Below are positions 1-8,028 of a DNA stretch of 64,000 bases, in pieces. The DNA comes from Salinilacustrithrix sp003476595 (GTDB taxonomy: Bacteria > Actinomycetota > Acidimicrobiia > Acidimicrobiales > Salinilacustritrichaceae). The notes beneath the pieces were generated by a model that made no database searches, was not told the DNA's origin, and saw only the letters and a program-made list of their open reading frames with translations. The stretch spans positions 248,001-312,000 of the forward strand of contig CAXAUZ010000002.1 in NCBI GenBank assembly GCA_963972525.1, written 5' to 3'. How positions within the stretch are numbered: position 1 is the stretch's first letter; every line of letters begins with the position of its first letter. Position numbers and translations under genes: made by a program.

Positions 1-1
1 C

Positions 2-679
2 GTCTTCATCTGCAAGCTCGACGAGGGCAACCCGCCCGAGGAGCGCAAGGTCCTGTCCTTCGTCCTCGACTCGGGCATGCCGGGCCTCGAGCAGTCGAAG
101 CCGCTGCGCAAGATGGGCATGCACTCCAGCCCCACGGGCGAGCTGTTCCTCGACGACGTGCGCGTCGGCATCGACCGCCTCATCGGCGAGACCGAGGACA
201 TGCCCAAGGGCGGCCGCGAGGGCGCGAAGGCCACGTTCCTCATGGAGCGCGCCGGCGTGGCCGCCATGGCGCTCGGCATGATCGAGAAGTGCCTCGAGCT
301 GTCGGTCGAGTACGCCAAGGACCGCGTCCAGTTCGGCCAGCCCATCGGCCAGTTCCAGCTGATCCAGGAGAAGCTGGCCCGCATGGAGGTGGCTCGCCTC
401 AACGTCCAGAACCTGGTGTTCCGGACCATCGAGTCACAGGCCGCCGCGGCCCGGGGCGAGGAGATGGCCATGACGCTGGCCGAGGCGTCGGCCATGAAGC
501 TGTACTCGGCCCGGGCGGCCACCGAGGTCGCCCTCGAGGCGGTCCAGATCTTCGGTGGCAACGGCTACATGTCCGAGTACCAGGTCGAGCAGCTGGCCCG
601 TGACGCCAAGGTGCTGCAGATCTACGCCGGCACCGACGAGATCCAGATCACCCACATCGCGCGAGCGCTGCTGGCCTAG
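2..679 (+). CDS. acyl-CoA dehydrogenase, C-terminal part (5' truncated by window edge)
   Basis: The reading frame is open from base 2, so the N-terminal half lies outside the window; 225 residues are visible. The protein is a flavin-dependent acyl-CoA dehydrogenase, oxidising acyl-CoA to trans-2-enoyl-CoA in the cytoplasm. Seen: MGMHSSPTGELFLDDVRV, the all-alpha C-terminal domain with VQFGQPIGQFQLIQ, and the terminal FGGNGYMSEYQVEQ and YAGTDEIQ blocks. The YEGT glutamate used by medium-chain enzymes is Ala here, but a Glu in MERAGVAA (about base 245) sits where isovaleryl-CoA dehydrogenase has its base, so activity by that route is plausible. Substrate is not predictable. It converges on the next gene with a 32-nt tail overlap. 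Confidence 0.93.
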   Translation, partial: VFICKLDEGNPPEERKVLSFVLDSGMPGLEQSKPLRKMGMHSSPTGELFLDDVRVGIDRLIGETEDMPKGGREGAKATFLMERAGVAAMALGMIEKCLELSVEYAKDRVQFGQPIGQFQLIQEKLARMEVARLNVQNLVFRTIESQAAAARGEEMAMTLAEASAMKLYSARAATEVALEAVQIFGGNGYMSEYQVEQLARDAKVLQIYAGTDEIQITHIARALLA

Positions 680-1265
680 ACCGGCGCATGTCCAGGCGGG
701 GCAGCCACCACGCCACGTTGGGACCGACGCCGACGGCGAACACCAGCGTCCCGACGCCCACGGTGCCGCCGAGCAGGAACCCGGTGCCGAGGGCGACGAC
801 CTCGATGGCCGACCGGACCCGTCCGACGCGCAGACCGCGCCGGGCGAGTCCGGTCATGACCCCGTCGCGGGGGCCGGAGCCGAGGCCGGAGCCGATGTAG
901 AGGCCGGAGCCGGGACCCCACAGCCACACGCCGAGGAGCAGGAACGCCGCCTGCGCCCACAACCGGTCGGGGCGGTCGACGACCGCCAGCGTGAGGTCCA
1001 TGGTGGCCCCGATCACGAACACGTTCAGCACCGTGCCCACGCCGGGCCGCTCCCGCAGGGGGATCCACGCCAGCAGGACCACGATGCCGACGCCGATGCT
1101 GGCCGTGCCGATCGTGATGCCGAGCCGCTCGGACAGGCCCTGGTGCAGGACGTCCCACGGGGCGGCACCGAGATCGGCGGCGACCACCAGCCCGAGGCCG
1201 ACGCCGAGCAGCACCAGTCCGAGGACGCACCGGACGAGCCGGGTCAGGCGGGGCGAGGGGAGCAC
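648..1265 (-). CDS. YczE/YyaS-like integral membrane protein
   Basis: A 205-residue very hydrophobic protein with about five membrane segments (roughly residues 10-30, 50-70, 78-95, 105-120 and 150-185). It resembles the YczE/YitT-like family in the pattern LGAAPWDVLHQGLS near residue 33 and the glycine-rich GSGLGSGPRDGVM loop near 125. Members are uncharacterised membrane proteins; no substrate is known. The GTG start at 1265 is supported by a TAGCGT hexamer 12 nt upstream. The 3' end overlaps the end of the convergent acyl-CoA dehydrogenase. Family assignment is good; function is unknown. Confidence 0.8.
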   Translation of the reverse strand: MLPSPRLTRLVRCVLGLVLLGVGLGLVVAADLGAAPWDVLHQGLSERLGITIGTASIGVGIVVLLAWIPLRERPGVGTVLNVFVIGATMDLTLAVVDRPDRLWAQAAFLLLGVWLWGPGSGLYIGSGLGSGPRDGVMTGLARRGLRVGRVRSAIEVVALGTGFLLGGTVGVGTLVFAVGVGPNVAWWLPRLDMRRSRPAALARCG

Positions 1266-1271
1266 CAGGCG

Positions 1272-1277
1272 ACGCTA
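1272..1277 (-). promoter_or_regulatory. -10 element of the YczE-like gene
   Basis: TAGCGT on the minus strand begins 12 nt before the GTG start at 1265, with no Shine-Dalgarno between them. Confidence 0.55.
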
Positions 1278-1348
1278 GCGAGCAGCGGGCTGGGCGCCCC
1301 AGGGAGATGGGGTGGCGGGCGGCCGGGGGAGCAGCCGCCCGCCACCGA

Positions 1349-3038
1349 TCACCGGCTCACCCAGATGCCGGCGACGTCGTGGCCGGTGGCCACGCCGGGG
1401 AAGGCGTCGCTGCCGGCCTCGGGGCCGTAGCCGAGGATGTTGTGCACGTCGGGCTGGGTGGCGATCGCCCACACGGCGGTGGACAGCCACACGTTGTAGA
1501 CCTCCTCGGCGAAGCGCCGGGTCAGGTCCTGGAAGATGGCGTCGCGCGCCTCGCCCGGAGCAGTCTCGCGGCCCTCGTCGAGCAGGCGATCGATCTCGGG
1601 ATCGGCCATGCGACCGAAGTTCACGGGCGAGCCCGTGTACCACCAGTTGTTCTCCCGGTCCGGGTCGGTGCCGGGGTGGTTGCGGAAGGCCATGGCCTGG
1701 AAGTCACCGGCCAGCGCCTTGTTGATGGTGGTCGCCGGCGGGGGAGAGGCTGATGTCGATGCCGGCGTCGGCCAGCTGGGTCTGGATCTCCTGGGCCGTC
1801 AGCTGGCCGGACTCGGTGGACACGAAGGTGTACGAGAACGACAGCTGCTCACCCGTGGCCTCCTCGTAGGCGGCGGCGTGCTCCTGGGCCTTGGCCAGGT
1901 CGTACTCGGGGAAGCCGGGGTCGGCGACGTGGCCGGGGACGTCCTCGGGGAACGGGCCGTTGGCCACGGAGCCGAGGCCCGAGCCGCGCACGTCGATCAG
2001 CAGCTGGCGGTCGAGCGCGTGGGCCAGGGCCAAGCGAGCATCCTTGTTGTCGAAGGGCGCCGCGTCGACGTTCAGCATTAGGTAGTTGACCTCGCTGTAG
2101 TCATCGGTCGCGAGCAGCTCGATCTGGTCGCCCTCGGCGAGGGGCTGCAGGCGCTGGGCGATCTGCTCGGTGTCGGAGGTGTGGATCACGTCCACCTGGC
2201 CGGCCTCGAGGGCGTTCACGCGGCTGGCGACCTCGGGGATCGGCTGGTACGTGAGCCGGTCGAGGTAGGGCAGCTGGGTGCCGTCGGCATCCGTGCGCCA
2301 GTAGTCCGCGTTCTTGACGGTGACGAGCTCCTCGCCGACGGTCCAGCTCTCGAGCTGGAACGGGCCGGTGCCGACGAGCTCGTTGCCGCAGTCGTCGCTG
2401 TCGAGCTGGGCCTGGCCCATGATGCCGATGCGGTTCGAGCCGTAGAGCGCCCAGTCGAAGGCGGACCACGGACGGGTCATGTCGACCTGGACGGTCAGGG
2501 GGTCCACGACCTGGACCGAGGCCACGTCCTGGAACACGAAGCGGAACAGCAGCGGGCTGCGGTTCTCGTAGGCGCCGCGGTACGCGTCGATGTTGTTGGC
2601 GACGACCTGCGCGTCGAGCGGGGTGCCGTCGTGGAAGGTCACGCCCTCGGGGAGCGTGATGGTCCAGGGGGTGAAGTCCTCGTTGGGCTCGACCGACTCG
2701 GCCAGGTGGGGCTGGATCTGGCCGTCGGCGTCGGGCTTGGTGAGGGTGTCGTAGATGGTCGCGGCGACCTGCATGCCCGAGATGGCCAGCTGGGCCTCGG
2801 CGAGGCAGAACCCGCCGTTGGTCTCGGCCTCGAGGGCGTAGGTGAGCTCGCCGCCGGGGGTGGGGTCGCCCTCGGGTGCGTCGGGCACCGAGTCCTCCAC
2901 GCCGCCGGTACCGGTCGTGCCGTCGCCGGCGTCGGTCGAGGTCTCGTCCCCGCCGCCGCAGGCGGCGGCGACCATCGCGAGGCCCAGCACGAGCGCGAGC
3001 GCCCGGAGCCACCCCCGCGTCGAAGTCGTGTTCGTCAC
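1349..3038 (-). pseudogene. ABC transporter family-5 solute-binding lipoprotein, frameshifted
   Basis: Two minus-strand frames together make one peptide/nickel-type extracellular binding protein (SBP_bac_5). The first (3038 down to 1704) has a lipoprotein signal with lipobox-like VAAACGGG, a Thr/Gly linker, and the fold body (WTITLPEGVTFHDGTPLDA near residue 130). It loses homology after DAGIDISLS. The second (stop at 1349) carries the natural continuation TINKALAGDFQAMAFRNHPG and the C-terminal lobe. The switch falls near a run of five G at 1740-1744, so either a real frameshift or a sequencing indel is possible. The GTG start at 3038 has AAGAGG just upstream. No permease or ATPase genes are adjacent, so it is an orphan receptor here. 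Confidence 0.8.
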
Positions 3039-3050
3039 AGCATTCCTCTT

Positions 3051-3073
3051 GTTGTTGACAGTGTGTCAACAAC
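3051..3073. promoter_or_regulatory. Perfect inverted repeat, likely operator upstream of the solute-binding protein
   Basis: GTTGTTGACA and TGTCAACAAC form 10-bp arms around a 3-nt centre (GTG). It lies directly behind the Shine-Dalgarno of the binding-protein gene, in its promoter/leader, and 52-74 bases before the divergent PfkB kinase start. A dimeric repressor site is the simplest reading; the regulator is not in the window. Confidence 0.6.
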
Positions 3074-3085
3074 GCTGGCTGCTAC

Positions 3086-3101
3086 TTGACCGACCAGTCA
3101 A
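3086..3101. promoter_or_regulatory. Second inverted repeat TTGAC-N6-GTCAA, possible operator
   Basis: TTGACCGACCAGTCAA repeats the TTGAC/GTCAA half-sites of the palindrome at 3051-3073. The two centres are about 31-32 bp apart, near three helical turns, placing both on the same DNA face between the divergent promoters. Confidence 0.5.
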
Positions 3102-3124
3102 TTCGAGTCTGGCACCCTGAGCCG

Positions 3125-4093
3125 GTGACCTCACCACGCGTCGTCTGCTGCGGCGAAGCCCTCGTCGATCTCATCGGCGCCGACGACTCCGGTCGCACCT
3201 GGCACGCCGCGCCGGGCGGGTCGCCCTACAACGCGGCCGTGGCCGCCGGCCGCCTCGGTGCGCCGACCAGCTTCCTCGGGGTCCTCTCCGACGACCGGTT
3301 CGGCCAGCTGCTCCGTGAGCACCTCGACGCGTCCCACGTGTCCTGGCGGACCTGCCCGATCACGACCGAGCCGACCACCCTCGCCGTGGTCACGCAGGGT
3401 CCCGACGACGCCGAGCCCGCCTTCGCCTTCCACGTCGCCGGCACCACCACCGTGTCGGCGCGCACGATCGACCTGCACCTGCCCGCAGACACGGGCGTGC
3501 TGCACGTGAGCGGTTCGATGGCCCTCGTGCTCGAGCCGGCGGCCTCGCGGATCGAAGCGCTCCTGGCCGCGGCCCGCCACCGCACCCTCGTGCACCTCGA
3601 CCCGAACCCGCGCCCCTCGGTCGCAGGCGGGCGGCAGCGCTACCTGGCCCGGCTCGACCGGTGGCTCGGGCTGGCCGACGTCGTGAAGGTCAGCGCGGCC
3701 GACATCGAGTGGCTGGAGCCTGGCGTCGACCCCATCGACCTGGCGCACCGCTGGCTGCAGCGCCCCACCGGCGAGCCGGGGCAGGAGGGGCATGACGTGC
3801 CGGGCGCGATCGTGATCACGCGCGGGGCCAGGGGCGCGGCCGTGGTGTGCGCCGCCGGCGTGGTCGAGGTCGTGCCGACCGGTCAGGTGGACGTGGTGGA
3901 CACCGTCGGTGCCGGCGACACCTTCGCCGGCGCCATGCTCGCGGCCTTCGCCGCCCACGGCGTCACGGATCGCAGCGCGCTGGCGGGCCTCGACGAGCAC
4001 TGGTGGCACACGGCGCTGACGTTCGCCGTCGAGGCCGCCGGCATCGCGTGCAGCCGCGTGGGGGCCGACCCGCCCTGGCGCCGGGAGCTCTGA
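3125..4093 (+). CDS. PfkB-family carbohydrate kinase (fructokinase-like)
   Basis: A 322-residue ribokinase/PfkB-fold kinase that phosphorylates a sugar or nucleoside using ATP in the cytoplasm. Seen: N-terminal GEALVDLIG, a sugar-binding GGSPYNAAVAAGRLG around residue 35, and the C-terminal signature DTVGAGDTFAGAM near residues 257-269, whose Asp is the catalytic base. Gly-Gly plus FLGVLSDDRFG fits the fructokinase branch, but the sugar is inferred only. The GTG at 3125 is preferred over the upstream ATG because homology begins right after it and a weak CACCCT hexamer lies 12 nt upstream. It is divergent from the solute-binding protein, and the shared palindromes suggest joint control, so a sugar uptake/use link is possible. 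Confidence 0.85.
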   Translation: MTSPRVVCCGEALVDLIGADDSGRTWHAAPGGSPYNAAVAAGRLGAPTSFLGVLSDDRFGQLLREHLDASHVSWRTCPITTEPTTLAVVTQGPDDAEPAFAFHVAGTTTVSARTIDLHLPADTGVLHVSGSMALVLEPAASRIEALLAAARHRTLVHLDPNPRPSVAGGRQRYLARLDRWLGLADVVKVSAADIEWLEPGVDPIDLAHRWLQRPTGEPGQEGHDVPGAIVITRGARGAAVVCAAGVVEVVPTGQVDVVDTVGAGDTFAGAMLAAFAAHGVTDRSALAGLDEHWWHTALTFAVEAAGIACSRVGADPPWRREL

Positions 4094-4094
4094 G

Positions 4095-5246
4095 CTACAG
4101 GCCCAGGTGCCGCTTGGAGATGATCTCCTTCATGATCTCGGTGGTGCCGCCGTAGATCGTGGTGACCCGGGCATCGGCGTAGGCCCGGGCGATGGGGTAC
4201 TCGGTCATGAAGCCGTAGCCGCCGAAGAGCTGCAGGCACTCGTGCAGGGCCCGGTGCTGGAGCTCGGTGCACCACCACTTGGCCATCGAGGCCTCCTCGG
4301 CGGTGAGGGTGCCCTCGTTGAGGGCGAGCACGCACTTGTCGATGTAGGCCTGGCCGATCTCGACCTCGGTGGCGACCTCGGCCAGCGTGAACCGGGTGTT
4401 CTGGAACTTCCCGATCGGCTGGCCGAACGCGGTGCGCTCCTTGACGTAGTCCAGGGTCCAGTCGAGGCCGGCCTTGGCCGCGGCGACGCCGGCGACCGCG
4501 ATGGACAGCCGCTCCTGGGGGAGCTTGTCGACCAGGTGCAGGAATCCCTTGCCCTCGTCGCCGATGAGGTTGGCGGCGGGCACGCGCACGTCGTTGAAGA
4601 ACAGCTCGGCGGTGTCCTGGCTGTGCATGCCGATCTTGTCCAGGTTGCGGCCCCGCTCGAAGCCGTCCATGCCCCGCTCCACCACGAGCAGCGACATGCC
4701 GGCGTGCTTCTGGGACGGGTCGGTCTTCACCGCGACGATGACCAGGTCGGCGTTGATGCCGTTGGTGATGAAGGTCTTGGAGCCGTTGACGATCCAGTCG
4801 TCGCCGTCTCGAACGGCGCTGGTGGTCATCGAGGCCAGGTCCGAGCCGATGGCCGGCTCGGTCATGGCGATGGCGGTGATCAGCTCGCCCGAAGCGATGC
4901 CCGGCAGCCAGCGGGCCTTCTGCTCCTCGGTGGTGAGGGTGAGGAAGTACGGCAGGCAGATGTCGTTGTGCAGGGTGATGCCGAGGCCGGCTCCACCGGC
5001 GCCGGCGGCCTGGACCTCCTCGATGACGACCTGGTTGTAGCGGAAGTCGTCGACGCCGCCACCGCCGTGCTCCTCGGGCACCGCCATCCCCAGGAAGCCG
5101 TGGGACCCGGCCTTCGCGAACAGCGAGCGGTCGGCGATGCCCTCGGCCTCCCACCGCTCCAGGTTCGGGGTGATCTCATCGGCGACGAACCGCCGGAAGC
5201 TGTCCCGGAACAGCTCGTGCTCTTCGTCGAACAGGGTGCGCTCCAT
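4095..5246 (-). CDS. acyl-CoA dehydrogenase, long-chain type
   Basis: A 383-residue complete acyl-CoA dehydrogenase (FAD enzyme of fatty acid oxidation). Seen: N-terminal ELFRDSFRRFVADEITP, the flavin-binding AMTEPAIGSDLASM and WIVNGSKTFITNG, then FGQPIGKFQNTRF and the ending YGGTTEIMKEIISKRHLGL. KLPQERL and TEYPIARAYADARV resemble long-chain acyl-CoA dehydrogenases; the Glu of QERL is the likely base because the YEGT Glu is Gly. The ATG at 5246 fits family length and has TAGCGT 14 nt upstream; the frame stays open further upstream, but that extension has no homology. Its stop is one base from the end of the convergent kinase. Confidence 0.93.
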   Translation of the reverse strand: MERTLFDEEHELFRDSFRRFVADEITPNLERWEAEGIADRSLFAKAGSHGFLGMAVPEEHGGGGVDDFRYNQVVIEEVQAAGAGGAGLGITLHNDICLPYFLTLTTEEQKARWLPGIASGELITAIAMTEPAIGSDLASMTTSAVRDGDDWIVNGSKTFITNGINADLVIVAVKTDPSQKHAGMSLLVVERGMDGFERGRNLDKIGMHSQDTAELFFNDVRVPAANLIGDEGKGFLHLVDKLPQERLSIAVAGVAAAKAGLDWTLDYVKERTAFGQPIGKFQNTRFTLAEVATEVEIGQAYIDKCVLALNEGTLTAEEASMAKWWCTELQHRALHECLQLFGGYGFMTEYPIARAYADARVTTIYGGTTEIMKEIISKRHLGL

Positions 5247-5254
5247 GGGGGGCG

Positions 5255-5260
5255 ACGCTA
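5255..5260 (-). promoter_or_regulatory. -10 element of the acyl-CoA dehydrogenase
   Basis: TAGCGT (minus strand) starts 14 nt before the ATG at 5246; only CG and a run of six C separate it from the start codon. Confidence 0.55.
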
Positions 5261-5270
5261 CCCGGAGCCC

Positions 5271-5276
5271 TACGAT
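5271..5276 (+). promoter_or_regulatory. Candidate -10 element of the first M23 peptidase gene
   Basis: TACGAT would start transcription near 5283, giving a leader of about 50 nt that contains the palindrome at 5299-5314. It lies 11 bases from the divergent -10 at 5255-5260, so the two promoters are back to back. Confidence 0.4.
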
Positions 5277-5298
5277 GCGCAGTCCGAAGCCGAAGGTC

Positions 5299-5314
5299 CC
5301 AGGGCGGGCCCTGG
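5299..5314. repeat. Inverted repeat in the leader of the M23 gene
   Basis: CCAGGGC-GG-GCCCTGG: perfect 7-bp arms about 20 nt before the ATG at 5334. It could be an operator or an mRNA hairpin near the ribosome entry site. Confidence 0.45.
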
Positions 5315-5333
5315 AACGAGCACCCCCGTGTCG

Positions 5334-6677
5334 ATGCCACGCACCCTGTCCACCCGCCGCAGCCTCCTCGCCGCCGCGCTCGTCGTCGCCCTCGGCGCGT
5401 TCACCACACCGGCGCTGGCCCAGGACGACACCTCGACCACCAGCAACCCCGACTGCCCGCCCGAGTCCTCGTCCTCGTCGACCTCGAGCACCTCGTCGAC
5501 GACGCCCGGCACGCCGGACCCGTGCGCGACGACCACCACGACCACGACGACCGCGCCGCCGTCGAGCCCGCTGCCCCCGCCGCCCCCGCCACCGGGGGAG
5601 ACGGAAGGTTCGACGCCTCCCGAGGACACGGTGCCCCCTGAGCACGCCGGCGACCAGGATTCGCCACCGGAGTCGGTGCCGCTGTCGGAGGAGACCATCC
5701 CACCGCCTCCGGGTGAGCCCGTCGACCCCCTCGCCGCCGAGCGCCTGATCCGCCGGGAGCTGCGGGTCGCCCAGGCCGAGGTCCTGCAGAGCGCGGCCGA
5801 GGTCGAGGCGGCCGCCACCCTCGTCGACGAGCTGGCGGACCGCCTCGCCGCGCTCCAGCAGGAGCTGGCCCACCTCGACGTCGCCCAGCAGCTGAAGGTC
5901 CAGGAGCTCGAGGACGCCCAGGTCCGGTTCCGGGAGCGCATCGCCAACGCCGTGGTGCGGGGCAACGCCGCCGAGCTGGACACGGTGATGACCTCACAGG
6001 ACGGCACCGTGCTGGAGATGCGCAAGGTGTTCCTCGCCTCGGTGTCCGAGGCGGACAGCCGCTCGGTCGCCGACCTGGTGCAGGCCAAGGCCGTCATCGA
6101 CCAGGGCGTCCTCGACGCCGTCGACGCGGTGGCCCGGACCCGGCGCGAGCTGCGCGCGGCCCGCCAGGCGCTCCAGGACTCGCTGCGGATCAACACCGAG
6201 CGCAAGTTCCAGCTCGCCGTGTTCAGCGCCGGCTCCGAGATCGTGATCCGTGGCTTCGTGTTCCCGGTGGGGGAGCCCTTCAGCTTCATCGACTCCTGGG
6301 GCTACCCCCGCATGATGGGCACCGAGTACGAGCACGGCCACCAGGGCGTCGACATCATGGCGCCCTTCGACACCCCCCTCTACGCGGTGGAGCGGGGCAT
6401 CGTCACCCGGCTCGGCACCGACGTCCTCGGCGGCACGAAGCTGTGGCTCAAGGGCCAGTCCGGCACGTACTACTACTACGCCCACCTCGCGTCCTACGCC
6501 GAGGACATGGCCGAGGGCGCGGTCGTCAGCGCCGGCGATGTGGTGGGCTTCGTCGGCGACACCGGCAACGCCCAGGGCGGGGCCCCGCACCTCCACTTCC
6601 AGGTCCACCCCGGCGGCGGCGAGGCCGTGAACCCCTACGGCCTGCTGCGCGTGGTCGCCGACCTGTCGCGCCGGTAG
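5334..6677 (+). CDS. Secreted M23 (LytM) peptidase with Ser/Thr/Pro linker and coiled coil
   Basis: A 447-residue predicted murein endopeptidase or amidase activator. Residues 1-27 form a signal peptide ending TTPALAQ. A low-complexity Ser/Thr/Pro stretch with poly-Thr and poly-Pro follows to about residue 135, then a long coiled coil (about 140-290), then the LytM domain. Metal ligands visible: H and D in GHQGVDIMAP (about residue 335) and the HLHF motif near 420, with YYYYAHLASY between; the set looks intact. Coiled coil plus M23 is the EnvC/NlpD-like plan for division-site hydrolase control. ATG 5334 is chosen; GTG 5328 in frame is an alternative. Confidence 0.87.
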   Translation: MPRTLSTRRSLLAAALVVALGAFTTPALAQDDTSTTSNPDCPPESSSSSTSSTSSTTPGTPDPCATTTTTTTTAPPSSPLPPPPPPPGETEGSTPPEDTVPPEHAGDQDSPPESVPLSEETIPPPPGEPVDPLAAERLIRRELRVAQAEVLQSAAEVEAAATLVDELADRLAALQQELAHLDVAQQLKVQELEDAQVRFRERIANAVVRGNAAELDTVMTSQDGTVLEMRKVFLASVSEADSRSVADLVQAKAVIDQGVLDAVDAVARTRRELRAARQALQDSLRINTERKFQLAVFSAGSEIVIRGFVFPVGEPFSFIDSWGYPRMMGTEYEHGHQGVDIMAPFDTPLYAVERGIVTRLGTDVLGGTKLWLKGQSGTYYYYAHLASYAEDMAEGAVVSAGDVVGFVGDTGNAQGGAPHLHFQVHPGGGEAVNPYGLLRVVADLSRR

Positions 6678-6688
6678 ACCTGCACGCC

Positions 6689-7144
6689 GTGGACCTGCGC
6701 GCCAGCCTCGAAGCCGACTGCACCCCGGACACCCTCTTCGAGTGGGTCGGTGGGCTCGACACCTACGACCGCTGGCTCGAGATCGTGCCCCGCACCACCG
6801 ACGCCGAGCCCATCGACGGCGACCCCGGACCGGCCTGGCACGTCACGCTGCGCGGGCGGCTCGGGCCGCTGGCCCGGTCCAAGCGGCTGCGCATGGTGCG
6901 CACCGAGCACACGCGACCGGTGGGCGAGGTCCCGGGGTGCGCCGTGTTCGAACGGCGTGAGACCGACGGTCGGGAGCACGCGACGTGGCGGCTCACCGCG
7001 ACGGTGGAGCCGACCCCGACCGGCAGCTGCCTCGTGATGGACCTGCACTACGGCGGCTCGCTGTGGGTGCCGTTGCTCGACCGCGTCCTGACCAGCGAGA
7101 TCGAGGCGTCGCGCCAGCGGCTCCGGGCGCTCGTCGAGACCTGA
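6689..7144 (+). CDS. SRPBCC/polyketide-cyclase-like small protein
   Basis: A 151-residue soluble protein that looks like a START/SRPBCC fold: an opening helix segment TLFEWVGGLDTYDRWLEIVP, alternating strands (WHVTLRGRLGPLARSKRLRMV, CAVFERRET, ATWRLTATVEP) and a long C-terminal helix RVLTSEIEASRQRLRALV. Such proteins bind hydrophobic ligands or lipids; nothing in the sequence fixes the ligand. The GTG start follows the M23 stop by 11 bases; the TAG stop of that gene lies in TAGACC 14 nt upstream and may serve as a weak -10. Confidence 0.65.
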   Translation: MDLRASLEADCTPDTLFEWVGGLDTYDRWLEIVPRTTDAEPIDGDPGPAWHVTLRGRLGPLARSKRLRMVRTEHTRPVGEVPGCAVFERRETDGREHATWRLTATVEPTPTGSCLVMDLHYGGSLWVPLLDRVLTSEIEASRQRLRALVET

Positions 7145-7147
7145 GCG

Positions 7148-7984
7148 TCAACCTGCAGCGACGGCCGACCAGCGCCCGTCGCGGCAGGCCACGTCGAGGG
7201 CGACGCCGTAGAGGTCGCTCAGCCGCTGGCTGGTGAGCAGGGACGCCGCCGGGCCGAGCCCGCTGATGCGGCCGCGGTCCAGGAGCACGACGCGGTCGAA
7301 GGCTGCCGGGATCTCCTCGAGGTGATGGGTGACCAGCACGAGCGGGGCGGCCGTGGTGTCCGCGGCGGCGTCGAGCCGCCGCAGCAGATCCTCGCGCCCG
7401 CCCACGTCGAGTCCCGCCGTCGGCTCGTCGAGGACGACGATGCCGGGACGGCCGGTGAAGGCCCGGGCGAGCAGCACCCGCTGGCGCTCGCCCGAGGACA
7501 GGGTGCGCAGCGGGCGGTGCTCGGTCTCCTCGTCGATGCCGAACAGCCGGAGCTGGGCCGAGGCGTCGGCGTGCTGGTCGTCGCCGTAGGCGTGCCACCA
7601 CGTCTCCAGCGCCCCGTTCGGCGCGGCCAGCACCACCTCGTGCGGGGTCATCGTCGGGCGGAGCAGGTCGGTGAGCGCCTGGCTCGTGTAGCCCACCCGC
7701 CGGCGCAGCGCCCGCATGTCCGTGCGCCCCAGCGTCTCGCCGAGCACGACCGCTCGACCGGACCACGGCCGGAGCCAGGACGAGAGCAGCCGGAGCAGCG
7801 TGGTCTTGCCCGAGCCGTTCGGTCCCACGATCACCCAACGCTCGCCGGCGCGGATGGTCCAGTCCAGTCCGGTGAGGACCGGCACGCCGTCGACGGCGAC
7901 GTCGACGGCGTCGAGCTCGACCACCGCCTCCGGTGCCTCGGCCGGCGCGTCGGCCAGCGCGTCGGACGGTGGCTCGGTGGGCAT
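7148..7984 (-). CDS. ABC transporter ATP-binding protein (ModF/YlmA-like single domain)
   Basis: A 278-residue single ABC ATPase. Walker A GPNGSGKT at residues 54-61, signature LSSGERQRVLLARAF, Walker B GIVVLDEPTAGLD and the H-loop VLVTHHLEEIP are all present, so ATP hydrolysis is expected. The N-terminal 20 residues are Ala/Pro/Glu-rich. No membrane partner is adjacent, so the transported substrate is unknown; ATPases of this look (for example YlmA/ModF) are often orphan. ATG 7984 is chosen over an upstream in-frame start because it is followed by normal homology and has TACAAA 12 nt upstream. It is divergent from the CNNM gene with only about two dozen bases between. Confidence 0.85.
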   Translation of the reverse strand: MPTEPPSDALADAPAEAPEAVVELDAVDVAVDGVPVLTGLDWTIRAGERWVIVGPNGSGKTTLLRLLSSWLRPWSGRAVVLGETLGRTDMRALRRRVGYTSQALTDLLRPTMTPHEVVLAAPNGALETWWHAYGDDQHADASAQLRLFGIDEETEHRPLRTLSSGERQRVLLARAFTGRPGIVVLDEPTAGLDVGGREDLLRRLDAAADTTAAPLVLVTHHLEEIPAAFDRVVLLDRGRISGLGPAASLLTSQRLSDLYGVALDVACRDGRWSAVAAG

Positions 7985-7990
7985 CGGGCC

Positions 7991-8000
7991 TTTGTACCCT
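7991..8000. promoter_or_regulatory. Overlapping divergent -10 elements
   Basis: TTTGTACCCT reads TACCCT on the plus strand (7995-8000) for the CNNM gene and TACAAA on the minus strand (7996-7991) for the ABC ATPase gene. The two hexamers share two base pairs, so polymerase could serve only one direction at a time. Confidence 0.5.
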
Positions 8001-8028
8001 GTGCCCCATCGGAACCGCACTCGGCCTG

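Noticed and set aside
4107..5327. Upstream 400-codon extension of the M23 peptidase frame
   Set aside because: It runs antisense through the acyl-CoA dehydrogenase; the signal peptide at 5334 marks the real start.
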